Positions 1 through 7,637 of a DNA stretch of 64,000 nucleotides are shown here, piece after piece. The stretch comes from Emticicia sp037153985 (GTDB lineage Bacteria > Bacteroidota > Bacteroidia > Cytophagales > Spirosomataceae). Position 1 is the stretch's first letter, and each line of letters opens with the position of its first letter. The position numbers and the translations under genes were made by a program. The notes under the pieces are model-generated. The model did not search any database, was not told the DNA's origin, and was given only the letters and a program-made list of their open reading frames with translations. The stretch spans positions 62,001 to 126,000 of the forward strand of contig NZ_JBBAYI010000006.1 of the NCBI RefSeq assembly GCF_037153985.1. Reading direction: 5' to 3'.

Positions 1-435
1 CCCCATTTCTGAGAGCTTGTGCAGATACGTGCGCTCGTGCGGGTACAAGAGCCTTACCACCTGCATAGTAATGGTACTTGCGCCGGAGGTTCGGCGGCCT
101 TTCACGATATTGTTATACAAAGCTCTTACAACTGCCACCGGATTAACCCCAAAATGATAGTAGAAATATTTATCTTCTTTCGTGAGAATAGCCTTCCGAA
201 GTGTTGGGCTTATCTCGCGGAGTTCTACAAACATACGCCATTTATCGTCGGGGCTTAAAAAGGCGTGTAACAACGAGTTGTCGGCAGCAGTAACAAGTGT
301 TGAGTATCTGACAGAGACTTTCAGCGGAAACAGGAGGTTCAGTATCAGCATTATCAGCAATAGCGCAACGGCTATTTTGCCGTAAATATTCTTGAATAAC
401 AGCCTGTACAATTTTCGTAAGAAAGACCTGAACAC
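1..435 (-). CDS. pbpC: penicillin-binding protein 1C, N-terminal part (cut by left edge)
   Basis: The minus-strand frame from GTG at 435 stays open to base 1, so only the first 145 codons are present. A basic N-terminus and a hydrophobic stretch near residues 18-37 form a membrane anchor. After it come TKEDKYFYYHFGVNPVA and RRTSGASTITMQVVRL, the signature of a GT51 peptidoglycan glycosyltransferase with its catalytic Glu in the E-D-x-x-F-x-x-H motif. The order and spacing fit PBP1C, a bifunctional glycosyltransferase/transpeptidase that polymerises peptidoglycan at the inner membrane. The transpeptidase part lies outside the window. GTG was chosen because an in-frame TAA lies seven codons upstream and no ATG precedes the anchor. 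It is divergent from kdsC. Confidence 0.85.
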   Translation of the reverse strand, partial: MFRSFLRKLYRLLFKNIYGKIAVALLLIMLILNLLFPLKVSVRYSTLVTAADNSLLHAFLSPDDKWRMFVELREISPTLRKAILTKEDKYFYYHFGVNPVAVVRALYNNIVKGRRTSGASTITMQVVRLLYPHERTYLHKLSEMG

Positions 436-512
436 GAATTTATTTTTTAAATTTTAGACATGAATTAAACGAATTTAAACGAATATTGTGATTTAAACTA
501 TTGTAAATTTTC

Positions 513-1034
513 ATGGACCTAAAATTAAAAGCCAAGCTTCGTAAAATCACTACTTTTATTTTTGACATCGACGGCGTATTGACCGACTCTACCGTGATAG
601 CCTTACGTGGGGGCGAATTAGCCCGAACTTTTAATGTAAAAGATGGCTATGCCATGGGCAAAGCCGTGCGTTCGGGTTATAGAATTGCTATTATCTCGGG
701 CGGTAAAGAAGAAAGCGTCAGAGAAAGACTTTCGCCTTTAGGCATAAAAGATATTTTTCTGGGTGTTAGCACCGATAAAAAACTTTCGGTTTTCGACCAG
801 TTTTTGATTGATAACAGTCTGGTAGCAGAAGAAACCGTTTATATGGGAGATGATTTGCCCGATTGGGAAATTATGAAACACCGAAATGTGCTTTCGGTAT
901 GCCCTGCTGATGCCGTAGCTGAAATAAAAGAAGTAGCTTTTTATCAGTCAGAAAAAAACGGCGGAAAAGGTGCCGTAAGAGAAGTAATAGAACTCGTGAT
1001 GAAAGAACAGGATAAATGGATGAAAATATTCTAA
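513..1034 (+). CDS. kdsC: KDO 8-phosphate phosphatase (KdsC/YrbI family HAD)
   Basis: This 173-residue protein is a small cap-less HAD phosphatase. The nucleophile motif FDIDGVLTDS is near residue 18, with ISGG near residue 63 and MGDDLPDWEIM near residue 111. These are the HAD motifs I, II and IV in the arrangement of the tetrameric KdsC family. KdsC hydrolyses 3-deoxy-D-manno-octulosonate 8-phosphate to Kdo in the cytoplasm, for lipid A core synthesis. The length matches the family (about 170-190 residues). A bidirectional terminator follows immediately, so the gene is probably monocistronic. No other Kdo gene is adjacent. A paralogous sugar phosphatase in the same family cannot be excluded. 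Confidence 0.88.
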   Translation: MDLKLKAKLRKITTFIFDIDGVLTDSTVIALRGGELARTFNVKDGYAMGKAVRSGYRIAIISGGKEESVRERLSPLGIKDIFLGVSTDKKLSVFDQFLIDNSLVAEETVYMGDDLPDWEIMKHRNVLSVCPADAVAEIKEVAFYQSEKNGGKGAVREVIELVMKEQDKWMKIF

Positions 1035-1068
1035 AACAAAAAGGGCGAATAAACGCCCTTTTTGTTTT
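1033..1068. terminator. bidirectional terminator between kdsC and argC
   Basis: Perfect 15-base arms (1033-1047 and 1054-1068) enclose a six-base loop. The GC core GGGCG/CGCCC is flanked by A-rich and T-rich tracts, so the hairpin can stop both the rightward kdsC transcript and the leftward argC transcript. Confidence 0.9.
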
Positions 1069-1073
1069 AGCTT

Positions 1074-2042
1074 TTAGAACCCAACAGGTTTTAGTTTTAA
1101 GCCTGTGGTTTCGTCAAGACCAAAAATCAGATTCATATTTTGTACGGCCTGCCCCGATGCACCTTTGGTAAGGTTATCAATAACGCTACTTATCAGGAGG
1201 TTATCACCATGTTTTTCAAGATGCAAAATACATTTATTAGTATTTACCACTTGTTTCAGGTCTATTTCGCTCGCCTCGCTCACGTGCGTAAACGGATGAG
1301 CCGCATAGTAAGCCTTGTAAAGCTCTTGCGCCTCCTGAATAGTGCCATCAAATTTGGTATAAACATTAGCCATGATACCTCTGGTAAAGTTACCCCGATA
1401 TGGAATAAAATTAATGGCTTTGCCGAAATCGGCCTGTAATGCCTGAAGGCTCTGATTAATTTCTTTCAGGTGCTGGTGCGTAAAGGCTTTATAAATTGAT
1501 ATGTTATTATTACGCCAGCTAAAATGCGTAGTAGCCGACAGCGACTGCCCTGCGCCTGTGCTACCCGTAATGGCACTCACGTGTACATCGTCTTTTAATA
1601 ACCCTGCCTGTGCCAGCGGTAATAGTGCCAGTTCAATGCTAGTGGCAAAACAACCCGGATTAGCAATTTTATTAGCAGTTTTTATTTTTTCTCTTTGTAA
1701 TTCTGGCAAGCCATACACAAAACCCTCGCTTTCATCGCGGAAGTCGGTACTGAGGTCAATAATCTTTACCGACTCAGGAATAACATTAGCCGCCAGAAAT
1801 TTCTTTGATTCATTATGACCCGAACAAAGAAACAGTACATCAGCCTTACTGAAATCCTGTTCGTCGGCAAAGGTTAGTTCGGTTTCTCCGAGCAAATCGC
1901 CGTGGGTATGATAAACCGGTTTACCTGCCTGACTTTTTGAATTAACAAAACTGATATTTGCCTGAGGATGATTCAATAAAATTCTTAGTAGTTCTCCGCC
2001 CGTATAACCTGCGCCTCCGATAATGCCAATATTTATTTTCAT
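1074..2042 (-). CDS. argC: N-acetyl-gamma-glutamyl-phosphate reductase
   Basis: The 322-residue product has the Rossmann start GIIGGAGYTGGELLRIL and the active-site segment NPGCFATSIELALLPL, whose Cys forms the thioester intermediate. ArgC reduces N-acetyl-glutamyl phosphate with NADPH in arginine biosynthesis; some Bacteroidota use N-succinyl intermediates with the same enzyme family. The length is normal. The gene stands alone, between the terminator at 1033-1068 and a 160-base leader with three hairpins and a TACCTTTG promoter box. No other arg genes are nearby. The start ATG at 2042 begins directly at the Rossmann strand. Confidence 0.93.
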   Translation of the reverse strand: MKINIGIIGGAGYTGGELLRILLNHPQANISFVNSKSQAGKPVYHTHGDLLGETELTFADEQDFSKADVLFLCSGHNESKKFLAANVIPESVKIIDLSTDFRDESEGFVYGLPELQREKIKTANKIANPGCFATSIELALLPLAQAGLLKDDVHVSAITGSTGAGQSLSATTHFSWRNNNISIYKAFTHQHLKEINQSLQALQADFGKAINFIPYRGNFTRGIMANVYTKFDGTIQEAQELYKAYYAAHPFTHVSEASEIDLKQVVNTNKCILHLEKHGDNLLISSVIDNLTKGASGQAVQNMNLIFGLDETTGLKLKPVGF

Positions 2043-2066
2043 AATAAACAGTTATAAGATGAAAGA

Positions 2067-2177
2067 CAGCCCAACTCATTGGGTGCCTGAGCCTGATATG
2101 ATTTTTCTATGATGAAAAATGACCCGATAAGGTACCATTTATAACAGCAGCACACCCGCAGAAGTTTCTGCCGTGCT
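2067..2177 (-). promoter_or_regulatory. structured 5' leader of argC (three hairpins)
   Basis: Downstream of the argC promoter box, the minus-strand RNA can fold three successive hairpins. The first is at 2177-2149: stem AGCAC/GTGCT with an inner GCAGA/TCTGC. The second is at 2120-2101: perfect seven-pair stem ATTTTTC/GAAAAAT. The third is at 2089-2067: CCCAA/TTGGG extended by CAG/CTG. This is more structure than a plain leader needs and suggests cis control by a riboswitch-like or protein-bound element. No known riboswitch class was recognised. Bases 2218-2390 upstream hold nothing else that I can identify. Confidence 0.4.
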
Positions 2178-2209
2178 TTTATAAACGATATTCTTTCTCA
2201 GCCATGCCG

Positions 2210-2217
2210 CAAAGGTA
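2210..2217 (-). promoter_or_regulatory. argC promoter -7 box (TACCTTTG)
   Basis: On the minus strand this reads TACCTTTG, a perfect match to the Bacteroidota -7 consensus TAnnTTTG. It predicts a start near 2204 and a leader of about 160 bases. The nearest TTTTG upstream (2245-2249) is 27 bases away, too far for a typical -33 box, so only the -7 box is supported. Confidence 0.55.
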
Positions 2218-2390
2218 GCAATTTTAAGGCAGTTTTATAGCATTCAAAAGCAATGCCGCACTGATAACCCAGTTATAAAACATTACTGATTGAAAAGAAA
2301 CTGCCACTTAACAAATAAAAATGTTTAGCTTCTGTAAACATCATTCAAAAACTTTTCATTAGCCTGTATGAGTTTAGGTAGGTGGCTAAA

Positions 2391-3215
2391 TCAGTATTTT
2401 TTCATGATTTTAATTAGCGGTTTGGCAATAAGCTCATATCCTTTGTCGGACGGGTGGAGGCCGTCGTAAGTTTTATCAATAGATTCAGGCGGATATGGGT
2501 ACTCGTCGGTTTCAGGATTAAATGGAATATTGATAAAGTCAGGAAAAGGATATTCGGTATAAGTACCTGTCTGAGGATTTTTGAGCCTTTTAAACTTAAC
2601 CAGATTGTGCATTTCCAGCCCTTTGGTATGGTAGAGGTCTACCACTGGAAACTTTTCATAACGCCCGATAGAATCAATAGCATAGGCGAAGTCTTCGAGC
2701 ATCTGGTCTTTTTTGGCTTTATAAGACCCATAAGCATTATTTTTGAAATTAAAGAGGTAAACAAAATCGACGCGTTGCATGGGTGTTATCAGAATAATGT
2801 GGGCCTCTGGATTAAGGCTACGCAACTTGTCGATAATAATACGAAAAGAGCCATAAACCGTGTTATTGCCTGTGTTATTCTTATAGTCGGTGAGTTGCCC
2901 CAGCGGCCGACCGCCCCACCAGTCGTTTGTACCCAAAAAAATTGAGTAGATATCTGCCTTTGTTAAGCCCAATTTATCAATAGCATTAGCAATGCCGCCG
3001 GAGGTCCAGCCGTTATGCCCTTGATTTACATACTTAATATGAGGAAGTTTTTCTGTTACCAGTGTCATGTATCCTTTCGTGATACGGTTATCGGTTTCTT
3101 TCTGGTGGTCGTTCAGGTAGGTAATAGAATCTCCGATGGCAATCCATGTGAGTTCTTTTTGAGTAAATGAACTGACCAACACAATCAGGACAAGAATTGT
3201 AGCTAGTTTTTTCAT
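2391..3215 (-). CDS. secreted SGNH/GDSL-family hydrolase
   Basis: This 274-residue protein starts with a signal peptide (MKKLATILVLIVLVSSFTQ). Block I (AIGDSITYLND, nucleophile Ser) follows, then a GTNDWW block near residue 96, and the C-terminal DGLHPSDKGYELIA block supplies the catalytic Asp and His. Members are periplasmic or secreted esterases, often carbohydrate or lipid acylesterases; the substrate cannot be read from the sequence. It lies 75 bases downstream of the BatA-like gene on the same strand and could be the last gene of a murQ-VWA-hydrolase unit. Confidence 0.8.
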   Translation of the reverse strand: MKKLATILVLIVLVSSFTQKELTWIAIGDSITYLNDHQKETDNRITKGYMTLVTEKLPHIKYVNQGHNGWTSGGIANAIDKLGLTKADIYSIFLGTNDWWGGRPLGQLTDYKNNTGNNTVYGSFRIIIDKLRSLNPEAHIILITPMQRVDFVYLFNFKNNAYGSYKAKKDQMLEDFAYAIDSIGRYEKFPVVDLYHTKGLEMHNLVKFKRLKNPQTGTYTEYPFPDFINIPFNPETDEYPYPPESIDKTYDGLHPSDKGYELIAKPLIKIMKKY

Positions 3216-3290
3216 AGTCTGAGGGTTTTACAGGTTTAACAAAACTAAGACAAACGTATCTGGATTCATTTTAAAGGCAGCACATAAAAG

Positions 3291-4280
3291 TTAATCTTCC
3301 AGAATATTGCCAACAAAAGTATTTTTAAAAAAGAAGGCAGTCAGCAGGAACACAATAGCCCAGTTGAGATAGATATAATAGAAATCTTCAACGTCGCGGT
3401 AAATATTATCTTTGATTTTTACTTTTTCTAAGCGGTTAATCTGTCCGAAAATGTTTTTTAATGTCTGGTTATCGGTAGCTCTGAAAAACTGCCCGTTGCC
3501 TTGCTTAGCGATTTCGCGGAGCGACGACTCATCGACTTTTACATTTTTGCTATCACGGCCTACCAGAATAGTATAAATTCTTATTCCGAACGATTTAGCC
3601 AAATCGGTTGCAGTAATAGGGTCAAGGTTACCAGCGGTGTTATCACCATCGCTAAGCAAAATAGCTACCTTACTATTACCGGGTACGTCTCTCAGGCGGT
3701 TGATACAGGTAGCCAGCGCGCTGCCAATGGCAGTACCCGAGGTTTTTATCATATTACTGTTAATGTCGTTAAGGTATTCGTTAAGGAGGTCGTAATCGGT
3801 CGTGAGCGGACAAATAGAGTACGATTCTCCGGCAAAGATTACAAGACCGATACGGTCCTGAAAACGACCTTTGATGAACTCGCGCGCTACATTTTTAGCG
3901 GCGTCAAGGCGGTTAGGGTTCAGGTCTTTTTCGAGCATGGAGTCAGAAATATCCATCGCAAGCATGATGTCGATACCCTCTGAAAACTGCTCTTTGCTTT
4001 CGCGGACGCGTTGCGGGCGTGCCATTGAAATAAGAATGAACGCAATACCTAATATAAAGAAAAGCGGCGGCAGAAACCGCAGGTAACTCACCCAGCGGGT
4101 TTTAAGCTGTGGACCACTGAGCGACAAACCCAGTTTTTGCTGCCCACGGTTATAAAATAACCAGCGAAGCAGAAATAAAAAGGGGATGCCGGCAATACCG
4201 TACAGGTATATTTTATCAGCCCATACGAACGACCGCAGGGTTTGCCATGAGAGCCAATCTGTTGAGAACCAATCCCACAT
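3291..4280 (-). CDS. batA: BatA-like VWA-domain membrane protein
   Basis: A transmembrane segment lies near residues 25-45 and a second hydrophobic segment near residues 60-85. They are followed by a VWA domain with a complete MIDAS motif (MAMDISDSM, then a TSGTAIGS segment and LLSDGDN), and a C-terminal membrane helix lies near residue 305. The length of 329 fits Bacteroidota BatA/Aer-type proteins, which normally sit in a MoxR-DUF58-BatA-BatB cluster and are linked to stress tolerance. Here the cluster partners are missing: murQ lies 42 bases upstream and a GDSL hydrolase lies downstream. It may therefore be a detached paralogue with its own role. Confidence 0.8.
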   Translation of the reverse strand: MWDWFSTDWLSWQTLRSFVWADKIYLYGIAGIPFLFLLRWLFYNRGQQKLGLSLSGPQLKTRWVSYLRFLPPLFFILGIAFILISMARPQRVRESKEQFSEGIDIMLAMDISDSMLEKDLNPNRLDAAKNVAREFIKGRFQDRIGLVIFAGESYSICPLTTDYDLLNEYLNDINSNMIKTSGTAIGSALATCINRLRDVPGNSKVAILLSDGDNTAGNLDPITATDLAKSFGIRIYTILVGRDSKNVKVDESSLREIAKQGNGQFFRATDNQTLKNIFGQINRLEKVKIKDNIYRDVEDFYYIYLNWAIVFLLTAFFFKNTFVGNILED

Positions 4281-4322
4281 TGAATGAATAATTTTGCCTG
4301 TTATCCTGAATAAAAAACAGTA

Positions 4323-5150
4323 TTACTTAGTTACCTGATAATTATCTATTGCATTACGTACACTGCCATATTGAAGCAACAACGTATGCGCTTCTTCATG
4401 CGGTATTTGCAGTTCGTTCATTATCATGCGTGTACCTCTTTCTATCAGTTTTAGGTTACTTAGCTGCATATCTACCATTTTATTGCCTCGCACACGGCCT
4501 AATTGAATCATGACAGACGTAGAAACCATATTAAGCACCAGTTTTTGAGCCGTTCCGGCTTTCATACGAGTACTACCTGTTACAAACTCAGGCCCAACAA
4601 CGGCCTCAATCGGATACTCGGCTTCTGCGGCTACGGCACTACCCGCATTACACACGATACAACCAGTAAGAATGCCGTTTTTACGGGCTTCTTTCAAGCC
4701 ACCAACCACGTAAGGTGTACGACCAGAAGCCGCAATACCAATAAGTGTATCGAGTTCATTTATTTCGTATTCTGCCAAGTCTTTCCATGCTTGCTCTGTG
4801 TCATCTTCGGCGTTTTCTACAGCTTTCCTGATGGCTTTATCTCCTCCGGCCATAATACCTACTACCATGCCATGAGGTACGCCAAAAGTAGGCGGGCATT
4901 CGGAGGCATCAACAATACCCAGACGGCCACTTGTGCCAGCTCCTATGTAAAATATACGGCCTCCGGCTTTCATGCGTGGTACAATCTGGCTCACGAGGGC
5001 TTCTATCTGCGGAATACACTTTTCAACCGCGTATGGCACAGTTTTATCTTCGTTATTAATGTTTTCCAATAATTGGCGCACCGACATATTTTCGAGGTTA
5101 TCGTAATGTGATGTTGATTCGGTTGCCAGTTTTTCTAAACCCAATGACAT
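4323..5150 (-). CDS. murQ: N-acetylmuramic acid 6-phosphate etherase
   Basis: The 275-residue product carries GAGTSGRLGIVDASECPP near residue 71, the SIS-domain sugar-phosphate loop and catalytic Glu region of MurQ. A second conserved block is TGSTRMKAGTAQKLVLNM near residue 190. MurQ cleaves the D-lactyl ether of MurNAc 6-phosphate to give GlcNAc 6-phosphate during cell-wall recycling in the cytoplasm. The length is slightly shorter than the E. coli enzyme (298) but complete. It is the first gene of a leftward run with the VWA protein. No anmK or MurNAc transporter is visible beside it. Confidence 0.93.
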   Translation of the reverse strand: MSLGLEKLATESTSHYDNLENMSVRQLLENINNEDKTVPYAVEKCIPQIEALVSQIVPRMKAGGRIFYIGAGTSGRLGIVDASECPPTFGVPHGMVVGIMAGGDKAIRKAVENAEDDTEQAWKDLAEYEINELDTLIGIAASGRTPYVVGGLKEARKNGILTGCIVCNAGSAVAAEAEYPIEAVVGPEFVTGSTRMKAGTAQKLVLNMVSTSVMIQLGRVRGNKMVDMQLSNLKLIERGTRMIMNELQIPHEEAHTLLLQYGSVRNAIDNYQVTK

Positions 5151-5218
5151 ATTTTTCCTTAATAATTTTGCTTTACGTAAGCTGTATTTTAAATATTTAT
5201 AAACTTTATCGGTTCTCT

Positions 5219-5277
5219 GATAACTTATAGTTATCGACCCTTCGCAACATTTTCGGCTCTACGGTTTACCAAACCGT
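5219..5277. repeat. two tandem inverted repeats between murQ and FG-GAP gene
   Basis: GATAACT-TAT-AGTTATC at 5219-5235 and ACGGTTT-ACC-AAACCGT at 5261-5277 are both perfect seven-base inverted repeats with three-base centres. Neither is followed by a T-tract on the minus strand, so they are not ordinary intrinsic terminators. They could be operator sites for the murQ unit or RNA processing hairpins after the FG-GAP gene. Confidence 0.5.
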
Positions 5278-5285
5278 GATACGTT

Positions 5286-6404
5286 TTATCGATTCCAGTA
5301 AATAACCAGATTTTTAGTTGCCCTACCCGATGCAACCACATCCAGTTTACCATCGCCATCAAGGTCAGCCATTTGCATATCCTCACAAGCCATTTTGTTG
5401 TCATCGATTACGTGAGCAACCCAGTTCGACAAACTTTTATTAGGAACAAACATTTTAATACCCACTTTTTTATCCTGATTAGGTTCGCGCCAGCCCACCA
5501 GTATCTGGGGTGTTCCTTGTTGCAAGAAATCGGCCATGAGCAAGGCATGACCCTGATTCAGGTTATCTGTGAGTACCACGGGCGGCATCTCCGCTCCTAC
5601 TACCACCAGTTTATTTCCGTGCATGGGCTGTACGGTTGCAAAGTAACCCTTTTTATTTGTCAAGGCATATTTTAGTTCTCCAATCGGCATATCCGTGATT
5701 TCAGGCCCTGCTTTCTCCCATTTATCCTTATACTGAAAAGTCCGCAGCCCTTCTTTGCCACCAATGGTCAAGTAAGTACTGTTTTTATCCTCCTTTACCT
5801 CAAAATTATGGGTCAGGTGCATAGTTGAGTCAATCAAAGTACGTTTCCATGCCGCTTTAACATCCTTAGGCGGCTCATACGCCCAGATTTTCACGCCGAC
5901 CCCTTCACCATTTTTATTGCCCAAGCCATGCAAAGGTACAACTACCAATTGATATTTGTTTTTAGTTTTTACCCATTTCATGCGGTGGATGGTAACTTCA
6001 TGCGGTAATTCGACGGCCTCCCATTTATCAGTAGGGTTATTCGGACGAATCAGGTAATGCACCGAGCCAGACTTGCTCAAATCATTTGTTTCGCCCGGAT
6101 TCCAGTTTGCACCTACTGCTATTTCCACCTTACCGTCACCATCAATATCACGGGCAGCAATACAAACGTTATCTCTGTCAGTCAGATTTTCGATGAGTAC
6201 AAAACGTTTCCAATCTCCGTTTCTATACCAGACAAACTGTTTCTGGTCGGCCATGATAATATCCGGTTTTTTATCACCATCAACATCTCCGATAGCCAGC
6301 CCATAGCCAATACTTACCTGATTATCAATAGTCTGGGCCACAAAGTTAGGAGTTTGGGCCAAGCAAAAAGACATACAAAAGAGTGAGAATAGCAAAGTTT
6401 TCAT
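5286..6404 (-). CDS. secreted FG-GAP/VCBS-repeat protein
   Basis: From ATG at 6404 (372 codons) the protein begins with a signal peptide (MKTLLFSLFCMSFCLAQ). Calcium-loop repeats characteristic of FG-GAP/VCBS beta-propellers follow: IGDVDGDKKPDIIMAD, ARDIDGDGKVEIAVG and, at the C-terminus, MADLDGDGKLDVVASG. Such proteins are extracytoplasmic and usually mediate carbohydrate or protein binding; the target is unknown. An in-frame start at 6422 would put six residues before the signal peptide, so I prefer the second Met. It has no T9SS tail. Confidence 0.78.
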   Translation of the reverse strand: MKTLLFSLFCMSFCLAQTPNFVAQTIDNQVSIGYGLAIGDVDGDKKPDIIMADQKQFVWYRNGDWKRFVLIENLTDRDNVCIAARDIDGDGKVEIAVGANWNPGETNDLSKSGSVHYLIRPNNPTDKWEAVELPHEVTIHRMKWVKTKNKYQLVVVPLHGLGNKNGEGVGVKIWAYEPPKDVKAAWKRTLIDSTMHLTHNFEVKEDKNSTYLTIGGKEGLRTFQYKDKWEKAGPEITDMPIGELKYALTNKKGYFATVQPMHGNKLVVVGAEMPPVVLTDNLNQGHALLMADFLQQGTPQILVGWREPNQDKKVGIKMFVPNKSLSNWVAHVIDDNKMACEDMQMADLDGDGKLDVVASGRATKNLVIYWNR

Positions 6405-6657
6405 AGGATTGGGGGGAGTCAATAAAACATTCTTACAAAGTTTATAATAAAATTCATTTATTATGTCCTCTGGTCGAAAGAAGTTTCGGTTTTTCTTTCA
6501 TCTAATCCGAAAACGTAGGTTCTAATGGCATTTTAATTTGGCGAATTGAACCTATTTTATGCCCAAAAACATTGTTTATATAAGCCAGACAAAAGGTTTT
6601 ATATAGAAACTTAACAGGACTTTAAAACTTTTACGTTTATCTCTCAGAGAAAACTTA

Positions 6658-6665
6658 TAATTTTG
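6658..6665 (+). promoter_or_regulatory. lgt promoter -7 box (TAATTTTG)
   Basis: A perfect TAnnTTTG box lies 23 bases before the lgt ATG and predicts a very short leader. No clear -33 TTTG was found at the usual distance. Confidence 0.5.
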
Positions 6666-6688
6666 AGAAAAAATCAAACCCCTACAAC

Positions 6689-7561
6689 ATGATATTTTTA
6701 GAAATTCCCTGGAATGTCAACCCAATCATTGCTAAACTAGGTAGCTTCGAATTACGTTGGTATGGACTACTGTTTGCCTCAGGCTTCCTGATAGGCTATC
6801 AGATTATGTCACATATTTTCAAGAAAGAAGGCAAACCAGAAAAAGACCTTGATGCACTTTTATTTGTGATGATAATAGCCACCGTAATTGGTGCGCGTTT
6901 CGGGCATTATTTCTTTTATGAGTTTGAGAGCCTGCAAAAAGACCCTGCTAAATTTTTTATTGATATGATTGTACCACCCTATAATGGCTTAGCCAGCCAC
7001 GGTGCAACTATTGGTATTCTGACAGCCCTGCTTATTTATGGACGCAGGCATAAAGACCAGCCTTTTTTATGGGTTACCGATAGAATTGTTATAACCGTAG
7101 CTTTAGGTGGTGCTTTTATTCGTTTAGGGAATTTGATGAACCATGAAATTTTAGGCAAAGAAAGCAATGTACCATGGGCATTCAGGTTTAATACTTTTAG
7201 CTTGAATACCGATGGCTCACTTAAAATGACACCCGAGGCATTTACAAGGCATCCGGCACAGTTGTACGAATCTCTTTCGTGCTTTATTCTTTGTGCCTTG
7301 TTATACTTAATCTGGAATAAATATAAAGCTAAAACCCCGCATGGCCTGTTGCTAGGTATCTTCCTGATTTGGGTATTTACCTTGCGTTTCTTCTATGAGT
7401 TTCTGAAAGAAAACCAAGAAGCCTTTGAAGACAATATGGCCTTGAATATGGGGCAAATTCTGAGTATCCCTGCCGTACTTCTGGGCATTGGTATTCTGAT
7501 TTACTCACTTAATAAAGGTAAAAAAGATGCCGAGTACTACTCTACTCATAAATTCGATTGA
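6689..7561 (+). CDS. lgt: prolipoprotein diacylglyceryl transferase
   Basis: This 290-residue polytopic inner-membrane protein carries Lgt landmarks. GARFGHYFFYE sits in the second membrane region, RLGNLMNHEILGK near residue 150 includes the invariant Arg-Asn-Glu signature, and HPAQLYESL follows. Lgt transfers diacylglyceryl from phosphatidylglycerol to the lipobox Cys of prolipoproteins, the first step of lipoprotein maturation. Several lipoprotein genes in this window would be its clients. A promoter box lies just upstream and a terminator just downstream, so it is a single-gene unit. Confidence 0.95.
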   Translation: MIFLEIPWNVNPIIAKLGSFELRWYGLLFASGFLIGYQIMSHIFKKEGKPEKDLDALLFVMIIATVIGARFGHYFFYEFESLQKDPAKFFIDMIVPPYNGLASHGATIGILTALLIYGRRHKDQPFLWVTDRIVITVALGGAFIRLGNLMNHEILGKESNVPWAFRFNTFSLNTDGSLKMTPEAFTRHPAQLYESLSCFILCALLYLIWNKYKAKTPHGLLLGIFLIWVFTLRFFYEFLKENQEAFEDNMALNMGQILSIPAVLLGIGILIYSLNKGKKDAEYYSTHKFD

Positions 7562-7583
7562 TTTTTACTGACCTTATACCATA

Positions 7584-7618
7584 ACAAAGCCCCACAAGTT
7601 AAACTTATGGGGCTTTGT
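7584..7618. terminator. terminator shared by lgt and prfB
   Basis: Arms 7584-7598 and 7604-7618 pair with one mismatch around a five-base loop; the core is AAAGCCCC/GGGGCTTT. It lies between the convergent lgt and prfB genes and can serve both. Confidence 0.85.
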
Positions 7619-7637
7619 TGTAACAAGTGCCTGTATT

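Noticed and set aside
2179..2205. Short ORF MAEKEYRL in the argC leader as an arginine leader peptide
   Set aside because: It contains only one Arg codon and lies at the predicted transcription start; there is no antiterminator that includes its stop.
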